Below are positions 43,378 through 53,003 of a DNA stretch of 64,000 nt, in pieces (the first letter of the stretch is position 1; every line of letters starts with the position of its first letter). The notes beneath the pieces are model-generated. The model had not been told where the DNA came from. It was given only the letters and a program-made list of their open reading frames with translations, and made no database searches. The stretch covers positions 108,270 to 172,269 of the forward strand of contig NZ_WHSB02000012.1 of NCBI RefSeq assembly GCF_010994755.1, read 5' to 3'. Made by a program: the position numbers and the translations under genes. Source of the stretch: Shinella lacus (lineage in GTDB: Bacteria; Pseudomonadota; Alphaproteobacteria; Rhizobiales; Rhizobiaceae).

Positions 43378-44136
43378 ATGGATAAGCCTTTGCGGGGACA
43401 GACAGTCCTGGTTACTGGTGCATCAGGCGGTATAGGCGCTGCGATCGTAGAACGCCTCGCACTAGAGGGTGCGCGGCCAATCATCCACTATTTTCAGGAC
43501 GAGCATGCCGCGGAGACTCTATTGGCCCGTGTTGGGGGCAACGGCTTGGTGGTGCAAGCCGATCTTTCGGACGTGGACGGGCCGTGCGCGCTTTGGCGAA
43601 AGGCCATCGCATTCGCGGGGCGTGTTCACGGCGTCGTCAACAATGCGGGTATTCGCACTGAAATTCCAATAGAGCACTCGTCCGCGGACTGGAAGGCCGC
43701 CTGGCATAGGGAGTTCCAACTAAATGTCTTTGCAGCGGCCGACCTTTGCAGGGAGGCGATTAGGCATTTTCGAACCGAAGGTGGTGGGCGCATTGTAAAC
43801 ATGGCCGGCCAGGCCGGTCAGCGAGGCTCCACCCCCGATATGCTGCCGCATGGCGCGACCAAGGCCGCGCTCATCAATCTCACCAAATCCATCGCCTATA
43901 GCTTCGGTCGGGAGGGGGTAATGGCGATGTCTATCGCGCCGGGTCTAGTCCGCACTGAGATGACAGAGAAATACATCGCCGCCCATGACGAGGTAGAAGC
44001 TGTAGGGGAAATTCCAATAGGGGATATGGCGGAACCAACTGAAATAGCCGAACTTGTCGCCTTCTTGTTGCGTCATTCACAGGACTCGCTCAACGGTGCA
44101 ACGCTGGATGTCAACGGCGGCAGCTATATTCGCTGA
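43378..44136 (+). CDS. SDR-family oxidoreductase with altered catalytic residues
   Basis: The 252-residue protein has the SDR nucleotide motif TGASGGIG and NNAG. Where other SDRs have the Ser and the Tyr-xxx-Lys of the active site, this one reads VNMAGQAGQRG and LPHGATKAAL, so both the serine and the tyrosine appear replaced while Lys is kept. The start at 43378 has a TGGAG site; 43366 is another option. It is divergent from rcgA and convergent with virD4, inside the transfer region. Confidence 0.85.
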   Translation: MDKPLRGQTVLVTGASGGIGAAIVERLALEGARPIIHYFQDEHAAETLLARVGGNGLVVQADLSDVDGPCALWRKAIAFAGRVHGVVNNAGIRTEIPIEHSSADWKAAWHREFQLNVFAAADLCREAIRHFRTEGGGRIVNMAGQAGQRGSTPDMLPHGATKAALINLTKSIAYSFGREGVMAMSIAPGLVRTEMTEKYIAAHDEVEAVGEIPIGDMAEPTEIAELVAFLLRHSQDSLNGATLDVNGGSYIR

Positions 44137-44186
44137 GCCGAGACAGTGAAAAGAATCAGGTTCGGAACATCCGGGTGAATTTGAGC

Positions 44187-46310
44187 TCACTCGTCGGCAA
44201 GCGCAGACGTGACCTCTTTCCGAACCTTGTTCGCCGCCCGCCTCTTCCCGGGAGAGGTTTTGAGTATGGTCAAGATCTTCTCGATCGATTGATCTGCCTC
44301 GGCCTTTCGTAGAGCGCTTGCGTCCAACGCCGATCTAAAGTCCGGGGCTGGGCTAGCGCAAGGTGGGTCGCTGTTCTGGCCGGAGCGCTGGGGCTCACTG
44401 GCAGCATCGGGCAGTTGATGAAATTGCTCGGGCTGCAATTGACTCGGCGGATTTCTGAGAACGGCCGAGCTATTTGCAACAAATTTTGCCCCGGGTGTCG
44501 GTATGCTCTGAGAAGCGCTGACGGGGGACGGTCCAGCCTCTGATGTTTCGAACTCGAAATTGCTGGGGCCATCGATCGGCGTTTTACTCGATGGCGCTCG
44601 CGTCTGCAGCCACGCGCGCTTCGCAAGCTCCCTATCGGCATAATAGTAATTCCGAACGCCGAATATCGGTTGTTGATTTCGAAGCTTGATGATGCAGCGG
44701 GTCTCGTTCATCGCGCCCAGCTCATCCGGCCGCATTAGCGGCCGCATCGTGGTCTTGTGGGACATGGTCGCACCCTTTCGATCGAACAGCGTCACGCCGG
44801 TGGAGACCGCCTTGTCGACCGTCACCTCCTTCCGCTCGCCGAGCAGCTGCGACACATAGCGCTGGTCCTCCGGATCCTGTGCGCCAAGGAAAATCTGAGC
44901 GCGGGCGGAGTTGACGAGGGTCTGCCGGCCCTCGCGCGTATAAACGTTGTCGATCGATCGCAGCGACTGCACGAAGAACCAGCAGGGAATGCCATAGCCG
45001 CCAAGGACGGTCGCGACCGTCAGTGCGTTTTCAAGCTTGCCCAGGTTCTGGAATTCATCGAGCAGGACCAGTACCCGACGCTCGCCGCGCTTCATCATGT
45101 TGCGCGACATGTAGTCCATGAACTGGACCATGAGCACATTGAAGATCGGCCCGATCGAGGCGATCTGCTGGATCCGGAAATCGAGATAGAGGCTCATGTT
45201 CTCGCGGCGCATCGCCCGAATGTCGAAGGTCGACCGCGCCGTCGCGCGCAATATGCGGTTGTTCTTGAACGGCCGCACGGCCGCGGCGAGCGAACCGTAG
45301 ACGCCATCGAACTGCTTGCTGGCCATGACGGCGAAACGGGCGAGGGTGGTATAGGTGAAGGAGCTGATCCAGGCGGCGCGAAGCTCGGGATTGGCGACCT
45401 CTTCCAACCATTCCCGAAGCGACTGATCGCCGCCCTCGACGACGTTGAGGACCGTTCCGAGGTTCTTGTCCTTGTCTAGAATATCGGGATTCTCCAACAC
45501 CCATGAGGTGACGCCGGCAAACAGCGCGCGGGCGTCGGAGATCCAGTAAGCGTCGCCCTTCGGCGTCGGCAGCAGCGCCGTCGCGATCGAGTTAATGTCG
45601 ATATCGCGTTGATCGGGATCGATGGCGACGAAGTCGAGCGGATTGTAGCATTCGGTATCGCCGTTTTCGTCGGCCGGCGAGAAACGCAGCACGCGGGAGA
45701 ATTTCGAGCGAAAGCCGGCCGTCGCCTCATAGGTCTCGCCACGCATATCGAGCACGACGATGCTGTCCGGCCAGAGCAGGCAGTTCGGTACGATCAGCGA
45801 GGCGCCCTTGCCTGACCGGGGAGGGCCGATGACGAAGCCGCCGACGTCATCGCCGTCGATCCAGAGCTTCTTGCCGCCGAACAGCATCGGCTTCAGGAAC
45901 CGCCGCCGACCGGAGCCGCGCTGGGTGAAGCCGCCCGGAACCTTGATCAGGCTGCCGCCGATCCGACCGACGAATACGCCACCGGTGCGCGTGAGGCCAA
46001 GGGCGCGCGCCTCCAGCGGGCCGAGAAACCGGGCGTCGGTCGACTTTTTCTTGCCGGTCATGGCGGTGACCAGCATCGTGCCGCCGGCGAATAGACCGGC
46101 CGCGGCCGCTATCGCCGGCCGATGCCAGTCGCCGGCGGCGAGGTCGAGGCGCGCTGCCTTGTAGGACGCCAGCAAATCGTCCTGCAGCGCCTGGAACATC
46201 CATGTCGAATTGTCGAAAGCATAGTAGAGGCCGGCATAGGCGAGGGAGGCAACGAATGCCGCCGCCGCTGCAGCGATGACCAATCCGAGCAGCAGGATCG
46301 CCGGGTTCAT
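44187..46310 (-). CDS. virD4: VirD4/TraG coupling protein
   Basis: The 707-residue ATPase has N-terminal helices, Walker A GPPRSGKGAS (residues 162-171), Walker B LVLLDEFQNLG and the typical TARSTFDIRAMRRENMSLYLDF block. The C-terminal 130 residues are proline- and serine-rich and less conserved, as usual. It recruits the DNA-relaxase complex to the type IV channel. It overlaps virB11 by four bases. Confidence 0.95.
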   Translation of the reverse strand: MNPAILLLGLVIAAAAAAFVASLAYAGLYYAFDNSTWMFQALQDDLLASYKAARLDLAAGDWHRPAIAAAAGLFAGGTMLVTAMTGKKKSTDARFLGPLEARALGLTRTGGVFVGRIGGSLIKVPGGFTQRGSGRRRFLKPMLFGGKKLWIDGDDVGGFVIGPPRSGKGASLIVPNCLLWPDSIVVLDMRGETYEATAGFRSKFSRVLRFSPADENGDTECYNPLDFVAIDPDQRDIDINSIATALLPTPKGDAYWISDARALFAGVTSWVLENPDILDKDKNLGTVLNVVEGGDQSLREWLEEVANPELRAAWISSFTYTTLARFAVMASKQFDGVYGSLAAAVRPFKNNRILRATARSTFDIRAMRRENMSLYLDFRIQQIASIGPIFNVLMVQFMDYMSRNMMKRGERRVLVLLDEFQNLGKLENALTVATVLGGYGIPCWFFVQSLRSIDNVYTREGRQTLVNSARAQIFLGAQDPEDQRYVSQLLGERKEVTVDKAVSTGVTLFDRKGATMSHKTTMRPLMRPDELGAMNETRCIIKLRNQQPIFGVRNYYYADRELAKRAWLQTRAPSSKTPIDGPSNFEFETSEAGPSPVSASQSIPTPGAKFVANSSAVLRNPPSQLQPEQFHQLPDAASEPQRSGQNSDPPCASPAPDFRSALDASALRKAEADQSIEKILTILKTSPGKRRAANKVRKEVTSALADE

Positions 46311-47305
46311 AGGATGTCTCCCTTGGTGAAGACAATTTCCGAGACGACGCGCCGGCCGTCTGGAAGGCGCGCGAGCTGGACGACGACAGGGATGACCTCT
46401 TTCAGGTAGTCGATGATCTCCTGCTTTTCGAGCGCAACGCCGCTCTGCATGACCATCAGCGCCAGGCGGTCATAGGCCGAGCGTGCGGAATTGGCGTGGA
46501 CCGTCGTCAGCGAGCCGGGGTGGCCGGTGTTGATCGCCTGCAGGAAGGAAAACGCTTCGGCGCCGCGCAGCTCGCCCAGCATCAACCGATCCGGCCGCAT
46601 GCGCAGCGAGGCTTCCAGCAGCTCCTGCGGCGTCACCTTGGCGCGACCCTGATCGCCCTTAGAGGCCAGCAGCGCGACCGTGTTCGGCGTGATCGGCTTC
46701 AGCTCGCGTGTGTCCTCGATTGTGATGATGCGTTCGTCGTCCGGCACTTCTTTCAGGAGCGCGTTGAGAAACGTGGTCTTGCCGGTCGACGTGCCGCCGG
46801 AGACGGCGATCGACACCCGCGATCGCACCGCAGTCCGAAGAAACAGCATGGCGTCGACATCGCCCTGCATCATGGCGGCGAGTTCCTCCTCGGCCGCTGA
46901 AAGCATGAGCTGCCGACCGACTTTTGTATGCTCGAACGCGCCACGGCTCTTGTAGACATCCAGGCCGATGTCATGGATGACCTGCTTACGGATCGAGATC
47001 GCGCCACCATCGGGGGCGGCCGGCGGCAGGAAGCACTGGAATCGTTCGCCGGTCGGGAGCGACGCCGACAGGATCGGGTGCTCGTCGTTGACGACCTGGT
47101 TGGTGGAGCCGGCGACGCGCTCGCTCAGCGTCCTTATCCATTCGGCGGAAAACCGCGCATCGACAACACGCTCCATGCCGCCGACGCCAAGGCGTTCGAT
47201 GAACAACTCGCCCGGCCGGTTGACAGAGATCTCCGAGACGCGCTCGTCCGAAAGAAACGGCTTCAACCGCTCAAGCGCTTTATCGAGGAACGGAAACTGC
47301 TTCAT
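46307..47305 (-). CDS. virB11: VirB11 traffic ATPase
   Basis: The 332-residue hexameric ATPase has Walker A SGGTSTGKTTFLNALL (residues 169-183), the Asp box (IITIEDTREL), and LRMRPDRLMLGELRGAEAF with the His box GHPGSLTTVHAN downstream. It powers channel assembly and substrate transfer. It overlaps virB10 and virD4 by four bases each. Confidence 0.96.
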   Translation of the reverse strand: MKQFPFLDKALERLKPFLSDERVSEISVNRPGELFIERLGVGGMERVVDARFSAEWIRTLSERVAGSTNQVVNDEHPILSASLPTGERFQCFLPPAAPDGGAISIRKQVIHDIGLDVYKSRGAFEHTKVGRQLMLSAAEEELAAMMQGDVDAMLFLRTAVRSRVSIAVSGGTSTGKTTFLNALLKEVPDDERIITIEDTRELKPITPNTVALLASKGDQGRAKVTPQELLEASLRMRPDRLMLGELRGAEAFSFLQAINTGHPGSLTTVHANSARSAYDRLALMVMQSGVALEKQEIIDYLKEVIPVVVQLARLPDGRRVVSEIVFTKGDIL

Positions 47306-48723
47306 TTGTAAACCGGCGCGACTGGATAATAAGGCGTCGGATCGACGTTGCGCCGGATTTGCCCCCCGCGCCTCAGCCGCATCATCTCCTGCCGGACCGG
47401 GTCGGCGTAGAAGGCGGAGAAGTCGAGGTCGCGTCGCAGATAGACGACGATCGACTCACCCTGGGCGACATAGATCGTCGGCGGGATCTTCGAGCTTTCC
47501 TTGAACGCCTCGTTGGCGATGTCCTGGAGGATAGCCGACGACTTCTCGGCGGCGATGGAGCGCGCTTCGGCCGCCGTGCGGCTCGGCTCGGTGGTGATCG
47601 TCGTGACCGCGCCGGTGATCGGATCGACCGTCGAGATCGAGCGGGCGCTTTCGGTCGCGGTATCGCCAAGGGCCGAGACATATTCTGCCGCGCCGCCGAT
47701 AACCGACAGCATGATCGCGGAACCGAAGCGCTCCCAGAAATGGGTGTCGATCTCGCCGGTCAATCCGGCTCGGCCGAGCCGATCGGCGCCGGGCGAGGCG
47801 ATCTCGGCGGACAGGCCATCGGAGCGGATGACACGCGACCAGACGACGAAGATGCGCTTCTGGCCACGCGCCAGGCCGGACTTGTATTCCCCGATCAGGC
47901 GCGAGCCCTTCGGAATGAGAATGCGAGCGCCATCGAGCGACCGAACATCCTCGCGCACGACGGCGCGCACCATGCCCGGCAGGTCGGTGTTGATCGCCGT
48001 CTCCAGGAAGCCTCGGATCATTGTGCCCTGGGCGACGAGCGCGTCGGTGCGATCGAAGCGGGTCGCCTTGACCATGCCGGCGGTCTGCTTTTCCGACTGG
48101 GCAAGAAACGCCTTGTTGGCATCGCTTTCCGCGCCGGGAACGGCGACGAGCTGGCCGTCATCGGCGATCGTCACCGACTGGTCGCCGGCAGTCAGACTCT
48201 CGCGGCCGGAGCCGTCGACGATGATCTGATCCGAGCGCAGCCGTTCCCAGCGCGCCTTCTCCTCATTTTCGAGGCGCTTTGCCTCCAGCGCAGCAAGTCG
48301 CGCATCCTCCTCGGCACGCCGGCGGGCCTCTTCCGCCCGAAGCCGCTCCTCTTCGGCGCGACGACGCTCTTCCTCGATCTGGCGCAGCTTCTCCAGATCG
48401 TCGCCCTGGTTGACGGTGACGTCGACTGTGGCGGAATCTACGGGCTTCTTGTCGTCAATCGGGATTTGCACAAGGTTCGGATCGGCCGCCTGTTTTACCG
48501 GCTCGTCGGGGAAATCGCGGATGCTGGTATTTGAGGTCTCGAAGGTCTCGCCGGTGCCTTCGGTCAGGTTGGAGGTCTGCGGACCGCTGGGCCAGTTGAC
48601 ATAGGCAAGCACGCCGACGCCGACGAGAAGCAGGACGGGAAGGGCGAGCTTGCCGAGACGCCCATTGCGGTCGCTCGCCACGCTGCTTTGCCCGTCGAGA
48701 TGGTCGAAGTCGATCTTGCTCAT
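47302..48723 (-). CDS. virB10: VirB10/TrbI channel protein
   Basis: The 473-residue protein has a short cytosolic start, one membrane helix (about residues 26-44), a long charged coiled-coil rich in Glu and Arg (about residues 120-175) and a C-terminal beta domain with [28 protein letters not shown]. It spans both membranes and forms the core with VirB7 and VirB9. Confidence 0.95.
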   Translation of the reverse strand: MSKIDFDHLDGQSSVASDRNGRLGKLALPVLLLVGVGVLAYVNWPSGPQTSNLTEGTGETFETSNTSIRDFPDEPVKQAADPNLVQIPIDDKKPVDSATVDVTVNQGDDLEKLRQIEEERRRAEEERLRAEEARRRAEEDARLAALEAKRLENEEKARWERLRSDQIIVDGSGRESLTAGDQSVTIADDGQLVAVPGAESDANKAFLAQSEKQTAGMVKATRFDRTDALVAQGTMIRGFLETAINTDLPGMVRAVVREDVRSLDGARILIPKGSRLIGEYKSGLARGQKRIFVVWSRVIRSDGLSAEIASPGADRLGRAGLTGEIDTHFWERFGSAIMLSVIGGAAEYVSALGDTATESARSISTVDPITGAVTTITTEPSRTAAEARSIAAEKSSAILQDIANEAFKESSKIPPTIYVAQGESIVVYLRRDLDFSAFYADPVRQEMMRLRRGGQIRRNVDPTPYYPVAPVYK

Positions 48724-49502
48724 CGCTGGCGTTCCTCTTTGCTGCCGAGACGCTTCGGCCCGTATGCGTCCTCGATGAGATCGAAGGATTGGCGATTGGC
48801 CTGCCGGTTATAGAGGCAGAGCCACTTGTCGCCGGCGCGTAGCGTGAACTGCGCCGCGATCTTGTCGACGACGACGTACTTGCCCTGGGTGCGCAGATTG
48901 ACGAGAGATTCCTGGCGCTTGCCCTCGACGACGAAGATGGCGGGAATTTCGTCGGGAAACTCCAGGTACATATGCGTGCCGTCATCGAAGGCGACGCGCG
49001 GCTTAAGGCTGGTGTCGCCCTTGAACACATAGTCGTAGTTCAGGCGGCTCGGATCGAGATCCTTGAGGAGCGGATCCTTGGCGCTTTCCTGGGCGGCGGC
49101 CAGCAGCCGGGCGTTGACGTCTTCGTCCGGATATTTGAACCGCACCTGGAATGCGGCGCGCAGGTCCGCCGCGGCCGATCCCTTCAGCAGCAGGGCATAG
49201 ACGCGCTGGTTGGTGACGATGTTGACATTCGTTTCAGCGTTCTCGCGCAGCGGCTTCACGAACAGGATGCCGGAGCCCTTTTTTGGGACTATCGACCAGC
49301 TGGCCGTGTCGCCGGCCGAGATCGTCTCGATCACCTCGGAGCTGCCGAGCTGGATCATTGTCGAGACGCCGAGCCCAGCCGGCACGGTTACAACGGCATT
49401 GTTGTTGAAGGTGATGTAGCGGATGCGCGGGTCTGCGGCCGTCACGGTGTTCGACATGGCCAGCAGCGAGATGACGGCAAAGGCGAGGAGAGATGTCCGC
49501 AT
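48720..49502 (-). CDS. virB9: VirB9 outer-membrane core protein
   Basis: The 260-residue exported protein has a signal peptide ([20 protein letters not shown]) and VirB9 features: [20 protein letters not shown] and, near the end, [21 protein letters not shown]. The start at 49502 shares a base with the virB8 stop (TGATG), so a longer reading is ruled out. Confidence 0.95.
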   Translation of the reverse strand: MRTSLLAFAVISLLAMSNTVTAADPRIRYITFNNNAVVTVPAGLGVSTMIQLGSSEVIETISAGDTASWSIVPKKGSGILFVKPLRENAETNVNIVTNQRVYALLLKGSAAADLRAAFQVRFKYPDEDVNARLLAAAQESAKDPLLKDLDPSRLNYDYVFKGDTSLKPRVAFDDGTHMYLEFPDEIPAIFVVEGKRQESLVNLRTQGKYVVVDKIAAQFTLRAGDKWLCLYNRQANRQSFDLIEDAYGPKRLGSKEERQR

Positions 49503-50236
49503 CAGCGCGCCGCCTTGTCTGCCGGAAGCACCTCGGGCAACGATTCCTGGTCGCGCCTGTATTCGACGACCTGGAAGCCGAGCGGATTGTCGAAGCGATA
49601 CTCGTTTTTTAACGGCGCCGTCGTATAGCGGAAACGGACCACCGAGACCCAGTGCTCGCGTCGAAGCGTGTTGTCGCGTCGCGTCTCCGTCGAGAAGCGG
49701 ATGGTCGCCGTGGACGCGTTTAGGAACGACACCGATTTGATGGTGACGGCGATGCGGGAGTTGCGGCCGCGCACCTTGTCTTTCGACTGCGGGTTCGACG
49801 GCTCGAACTCGTGCCGGAGATCCGCCGCGGCCTGGCCCGTCGAATAGAGCTGGGCGAGATCGTAATTGTCCTTCAACGCCCGAGGATCGTAGGTCTCGCG
49901 CGCCCGGATGTAGCGCACGATGTTGGCGGTCTTGATGGCGTCGTTTTCGGAAAGCTTGCTCTCGTTCAGGGAGCGGGCGACCTCGACGAAGCCGGTGGTC
50001 TTGTCGGCGATCACCACCACGGCTTCGAATTGCTTCAGAGGAACGAGGAGATTGAGGGCCGAAAGGCTGAGCAGCGTGGAGACGCCGGCGACCGTCGCGA
50101 CAGTCCAGGCGACCTTCCGCGAGCGGCGCTCCTTCCGATAAAGCTCTGCCTCCCAAGAGGCGCCGGCTTTCCAGTAGGCGGTGAGATCGATCGTCGGAGT
50201 TTCGGGTGTATGTTCGGCTGGCTCTGCGTTGCTCAT
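49502..50236 (-). CDS. virB8: VirB8 inner-membrane channel protein
   Basis: The 244-residue protein has a cytosolic N-terminus, one helix (about residues 43-65: [19 protein letters not shown]) and a periplasmic NTF2-like domain with [16 protein letters not shown] and [39 protein letters not shown]-like site sits 34 bases upstream, so it opens its own transcription unit virB8-9-10-11-virD4. Confidence 0.94.
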   Translation of the reverse strand: MSNAEPAEHTPETPTIDLTAYWKAGASWEAELYRKERRSRKVAWTVATVAGVSTLLSLSALNLLVPLKQFEAVVVIADKTTGFVEVARSLNESKLSENDAIKTANIVRYIRARETYDPRALKDNYDLAQLYSTGQAAADLRHEFEPSNPQSKDKVRGRNSRIAVTIKSVSFLNASTATIRFSTETRRDNTLRREHWVSVVRFRYTTAPLKNEYRFDNPLGFQVVEYRRDQESLPEVLPADKAAR

Positions 50237-50269
50237 TTGGACTTCCGATAAACCGCCAATCCTGCGGAG

Positions 50270-50283
50270 TTAAATATAGTTTA
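50270..50283. promoter_or_regulatory. transfer-regulon operator upstream of virB8
   Basis: TTAAATATAGTTTA matches 12 of 14 positions of the palindrome TAAACTATAGTTTA. It lies 34 bases upstream of virB8 and is identical to the site at 62014. Confidence 0.6.
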
Positions 50284-50392
50284 TTCGCTAGGCCGAGCGA
50301 TCACCTCTACCGGCCAAAATCGGTGCTGAGGTGAGTGCTGGTTTGCCTGGATTCGTGGAGCGTTCAGCTCCGTGGTGCAGTCGTCCGAAGAC

Positions 50393-50764
50393 CTAACTGC
50401 ACCACTTCATCAGCGTTTTCTTCGACGCCGTATTGGAGAAGTAGAAGGAGCGATCATCCTTCACCTCGATGCGGACCGTGTCGCGATCGCCGTCTGATTC
50501 ATCAGACCCGGCCTCGACCCACAGCACATCGAGAACATACGTTCCGCCATCCTGTTTGACGGAAAGAACCTTGCCGGCGGTCTTGTTCGCACCGATTCCC
50601 TTGTCCTCGATATAGATGAACGCTGCGGCCGCGGCTTCGCAGCCACCTTCGGCCGGTGCATACGCGCCGGTCAACAGAGGCAGGATCGAGCTTGGCGATT
50701 GAGACCATGCCGTACCGGGAACAAGCAAGGCGAGCGCAATCATCGTCGAGGCGATGTTCCTCAT
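50393..50764 (-). CDS. exported hypothetical protein of the vir region
   Basis: The 123-residue product starts at 50764 behind GAGGAGGG, has a signal peptide (MRNIASTMIALALLVPGTAWS), a Gly/Ala/Cys segment and a C-terminal TLMKWCS end. It looks periplasmic. It is encoded between virB8 and virB6 together with a 78-residue membrane protein, a place where VirB systems often carry an extra component. No family was recognised. Confidence 0.7.
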   Translation of the reverse strand: MRNIASTMIALALLVPGTAWSQSPSSILPLLTGAYAPAEGGCEAAAAAFIYIEDKGIGANKTAGKVLSVKQDGGTYVLDVLWVEAGSDESDGDRDTVRIEVKDDRSFYFSNTASKKTLMKWCS

Positions 50765-50780
50765 TACGAACCCTCCTCGA

Positions 50781-51017
50781 TCAAAAGCCGAACACGGCGG
50801 CGAGGCTATGAGCGTATCCGGCCAGCGTGTTGTAGAGATCGACGCAATACTCGGCGAAGGGCTTGAAGAAGATAACAGCGACCATGAACACCAGGTAGCC
50901 GAAGCCACCGCCTTTCTTGGATTCGGCGCGTTCGCTTTTAGCCATTTCCTCGTTGAGACGGTTTTGCGCGTCCATGGCGGCGAAGCGTCGCCGATCATCT
51001 TGCCAGGGGTGATCCAC
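50781..51017 (-). CDS. small membrane protein of the vir region
   Basis: The 78-residue product has a charged N-terminal half and a hydrophobic C-terminal half (GGFGYLVFMVAVIFFKPFAEY). Its start is 18 bases from an operator palindrome (51035-51048). It is followed by the 123-residue exported protein gene. Function unknown. Confidence 0.65.
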   Translation of the reverse strand: MDHPWQDDRRRFAAMDAQNRLNEEMAKSERAESKKGGGFGYLVFMVAVIFFKPFAEYCVDLYNTLAGYAHSLAAVFGF

Positions 51018-51034
51018 GGCCTTTCTCCTTCTGA

Positions 51035-51048
51035 TAAACTATAGTTAT
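51035..51048. promoter_or_regulatory. transfer-regulon operator upstream of the 78-residue gene
   Basis: TAAACTATAGTTAT matches 12 of 14 positions of the consensus and is embedded in the longer near-palindrome TGATAAACTATAGTTATCA. It is placed 18 bases before the small membrane protein gene. Confidence 0.62.
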
Positions 51049-51072
51049 CAAGATTGGGCATGAGAGACTACC

Positions 51073-52092
51073 CTAAAGTTGCCCGTTCTTCTCGGTTTCT
51101 CGCTGTATAGCGCGTGCGCGTGCTGCTTGCACATCTGCCGATGTTCGGCGGCGTCCAAGGCCAGCACGCAGCATACGAGCGCGCCCGCTGACCTGGCGTT
51201 CAGCATAGGCGACCGAGCGCCGGCCGCCGATAAAGGCGGAATCGCCTTGCCCCAAAACGCTGCCTCCAACGATGGATGCGGCGAAGGAGGGGATGAAGCG
51301 AAAAACGACGATCCCGAGCAGGCAGACGATCACGAACGGAGCGACATAGGAAAGCTTGCTTTCCGTCGCGGTATTGTTGGCCGTGTTGATCGCCAGTTCG
51401 ATGAGCTGGTAGAGGAAGGCGAGGAACGCCATCATCAAGGTCTGCGTCACCATCAGGTTCACCATCAGCAACAGCCAGCCGTCGGTGAAGCGGAAGGTCC
51501 AGCGGTAAAGCGCCAGGATGATGAACACCGGCGCCAGCGCTAGGGTGATGAACAGCATCAGCTTGGCGGCGAGGATCGCGGCCGCCGCGACGGCGATGAA
51601 GATCATCGCGACGACAAAGACGATCGCACCGATAAGAGCGCCGACATATTCGAAGGTGCCGGTTGCCACCTGCTCATAAATCTTACCTGCGGTCTCGAAG
51701 ACGGCGTCGAGGATCTTCACGACGCCAGTCGTGTCGCCTGTCCCGCCATCGAGCGCCCCACCCGAACCAGCGATCGACTCGATAATCGTGTCGGAAATCA
51801 GATTGGGGACCTCCTGGACGAGCTTGTAGAGCGTGGCGGAAAATGCCCCCCAGTTCGTCGCCATGTAATAGATGAAGAAGGCGCGGCCGAGTCGCCACGC
51901 CGCTTCCGGCACGGAAAAGCCGTCGCGGCCGGCGAGGATCATGTAACCCCACCAGAGGACATAGAGCGTCAGCATCGACCCGAACAGGACATTCACCTGC
52001 AGCGCGAGGCCGTCATAGGCGTTCTTGATGAACGTCTCGCCGATGGCGTCGAGCTTGGAAAAAATATCCGAGATAATCGTGGTCGCTGCCAT
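51073..52092 (-). CDS. virB6: VirB6/TrbL inner-membrane channel protein
   Basis: The 339-residue protein has five or more helices and the VirB6-type block LMLFITLALAPVFIILALYRWTFRFTDGW. A basic tail with many Arg follows. It is the polytopic part of the inner-membrane complex. The neighbouring lipoprotein gene ends five bases upstream. Confidence 0.93.
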   Translation of the reverse strand: MAATTIISDIFSKLDAIGETFIKNAYDGLALQVNVLFGSMLTLYVLWWGYMILAGRDGFSVPEAAWRLGRAFFIYYMATNWGAFSATLYKLVQEVPNLISDTIIESIAGSGGALDGGTGDTTGVVKILDAVFETAGKIYEQVATGTFEYVGALIGAIVFVVAMIFIAVAAAAILAAKLMLFITLALAPVFIILALYRWTFRFTDGWLLLMVNLMVTQTLMMAFLAFLYQLIELAINTANNTATESKLSYVAPFVIVCLLGIVVFRFIPSFAASIVGGSVLGQGDSAFIGGRRSVAYAERQVSGRARMLRAGLGRRRTSADVQAARARAIQRETEKNGQL

Positions 52093-52096
52093 CCGC

Positions 52097-52270
52097 TTAT
52101 TCCTTCAGGACGGGTGCGAAGACGTCGTTGACCGGCATGGCCGGACCGCACAGGTCATCGGCCTCGACGTAGCCCGAGATCGGCAGACAGGGGGCTTTCT
52201 TCTCGCCCTTGGTCTGGCAACCGGCGAGCAGCGCGAGACCGGAGAGCATGATGGCAACGGGCAATCGCAT
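52097..52270 (-). CDS. virB7: VirB7-like small lipoprotein
   Basis: This 57-residue frame is short and easily missed. It starts MRLPVAIMLSGLALLAGCQT with the lipobox LLAGC (Cys18) and has two further cysteines in KAPCLPISG and DLCGPAM. Its place between virB5 and virB6, size and lipid anchor fit VirB7 or an EexN-type entry-exclusion lipoprotein. Confidence 0.75.
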   Translation of the reverse strand: MRLPVAIMLSGLALLAGCQTKGEKKAPCLPISGYVEADDLCGPAMPVNDVFAPVLKE

Positions 52271-52276
52271 GCGGCC

Positions 52277-52993
52277 TCACTTGAACGGGTTGATGTCTTT
52301 GTATTGCAGCATCTTGGCGGTCTCCGACTGCTGGGTTAGCCGCATCTGCATTTCGGTGTTCAGAGCCGAGACCGCGCCGTTCGACACGCCGATCAACTCG
52401 TTGATGGTGCGCGCTGTCTCCAGCTGCATCCGGGTGTTGGCATCGACCGAACCTTTGACGTCCTCGGCCGAGCCGATCTGGCCGGTGGCCGACTGAAGCG
52501 ATTGCTCGCGCTGCGACACGCCCTTGGTTGCCTGCTGCGTCAGCGCCGAGAGCAGCGCCACGGTGTTGACCGCGCCGGAAAAGGCATTGTTCATCGCGCC
52601 GGTATCCTCGCCTTCGACGATGGCCTTGACCTGCTTGACCAGCTGCAGGCCGTTGATCAGCGTCGCGGCGATATTCTGCGCATCCGAGCCGAGCCCGCCG
52701 AAGGACAGGGTGCCGCCGTTCATGATCGAGGAGAAGGACGGTGCGGCCGAGACCGACATATTGCCGCCGAGGCCGGTCGAAGAGATGCCCATCGAACCGT
52801 CACGGCTACCGGAGAGCGCACCGAGAATCTCCTTGGTCTTTTCGAGGATGTTGGTGTTGGTTTTCATGATCTCGCCGGTGTTCTCGGCATTCTTCTTGGC
52901 GATGGCGAGATTGGTGTTGTCGATCACCGGAATATCGGCGAGCGCGGGCGTCGAGAAGGCGAGGGCGGCGGAGACGATGAGCAGCTTGTTCAT
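52277..52993 (-). CDS. virB5: VirB5-like minor pilin protein
   Basis: The 238-residue exported protein has a signal peptide (MNKLLIVSAALAFSTPALA) and a long alpha-helical body with NTGEIMKTNTNILEKTKEIL and, near the C-terminus, EMQMRLTQQSETAKMLQY. The mature start DIPVID and the C-terminal repeat are shared with the next gene upstream. It would be a pilus-tip component. Confidence 0.85.
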   Translation of the reverse strand: MNKLLIVSAALAFSTPALADIPVIDNTNLAIAKKNAENTGEIMKTNTNILEKTKEILGALSGSRDGSMGISSTGLGGNMSVSAAPSFSSIMNGGTLSFGGLGSDAQNIAATLINGLQLVKQVKAIVEGEDTGAMNNAFSGAVNTVALLSALTQQATKGVSQREQSLQSATGQIGSAEDVKGSVDANTRMQLETARTINELIGVSNGAVSALNTEMQMRLTQQSETAKMLQYKDINPFK

Positions 52994-53003
52994 GGGAACC
53001 CCC

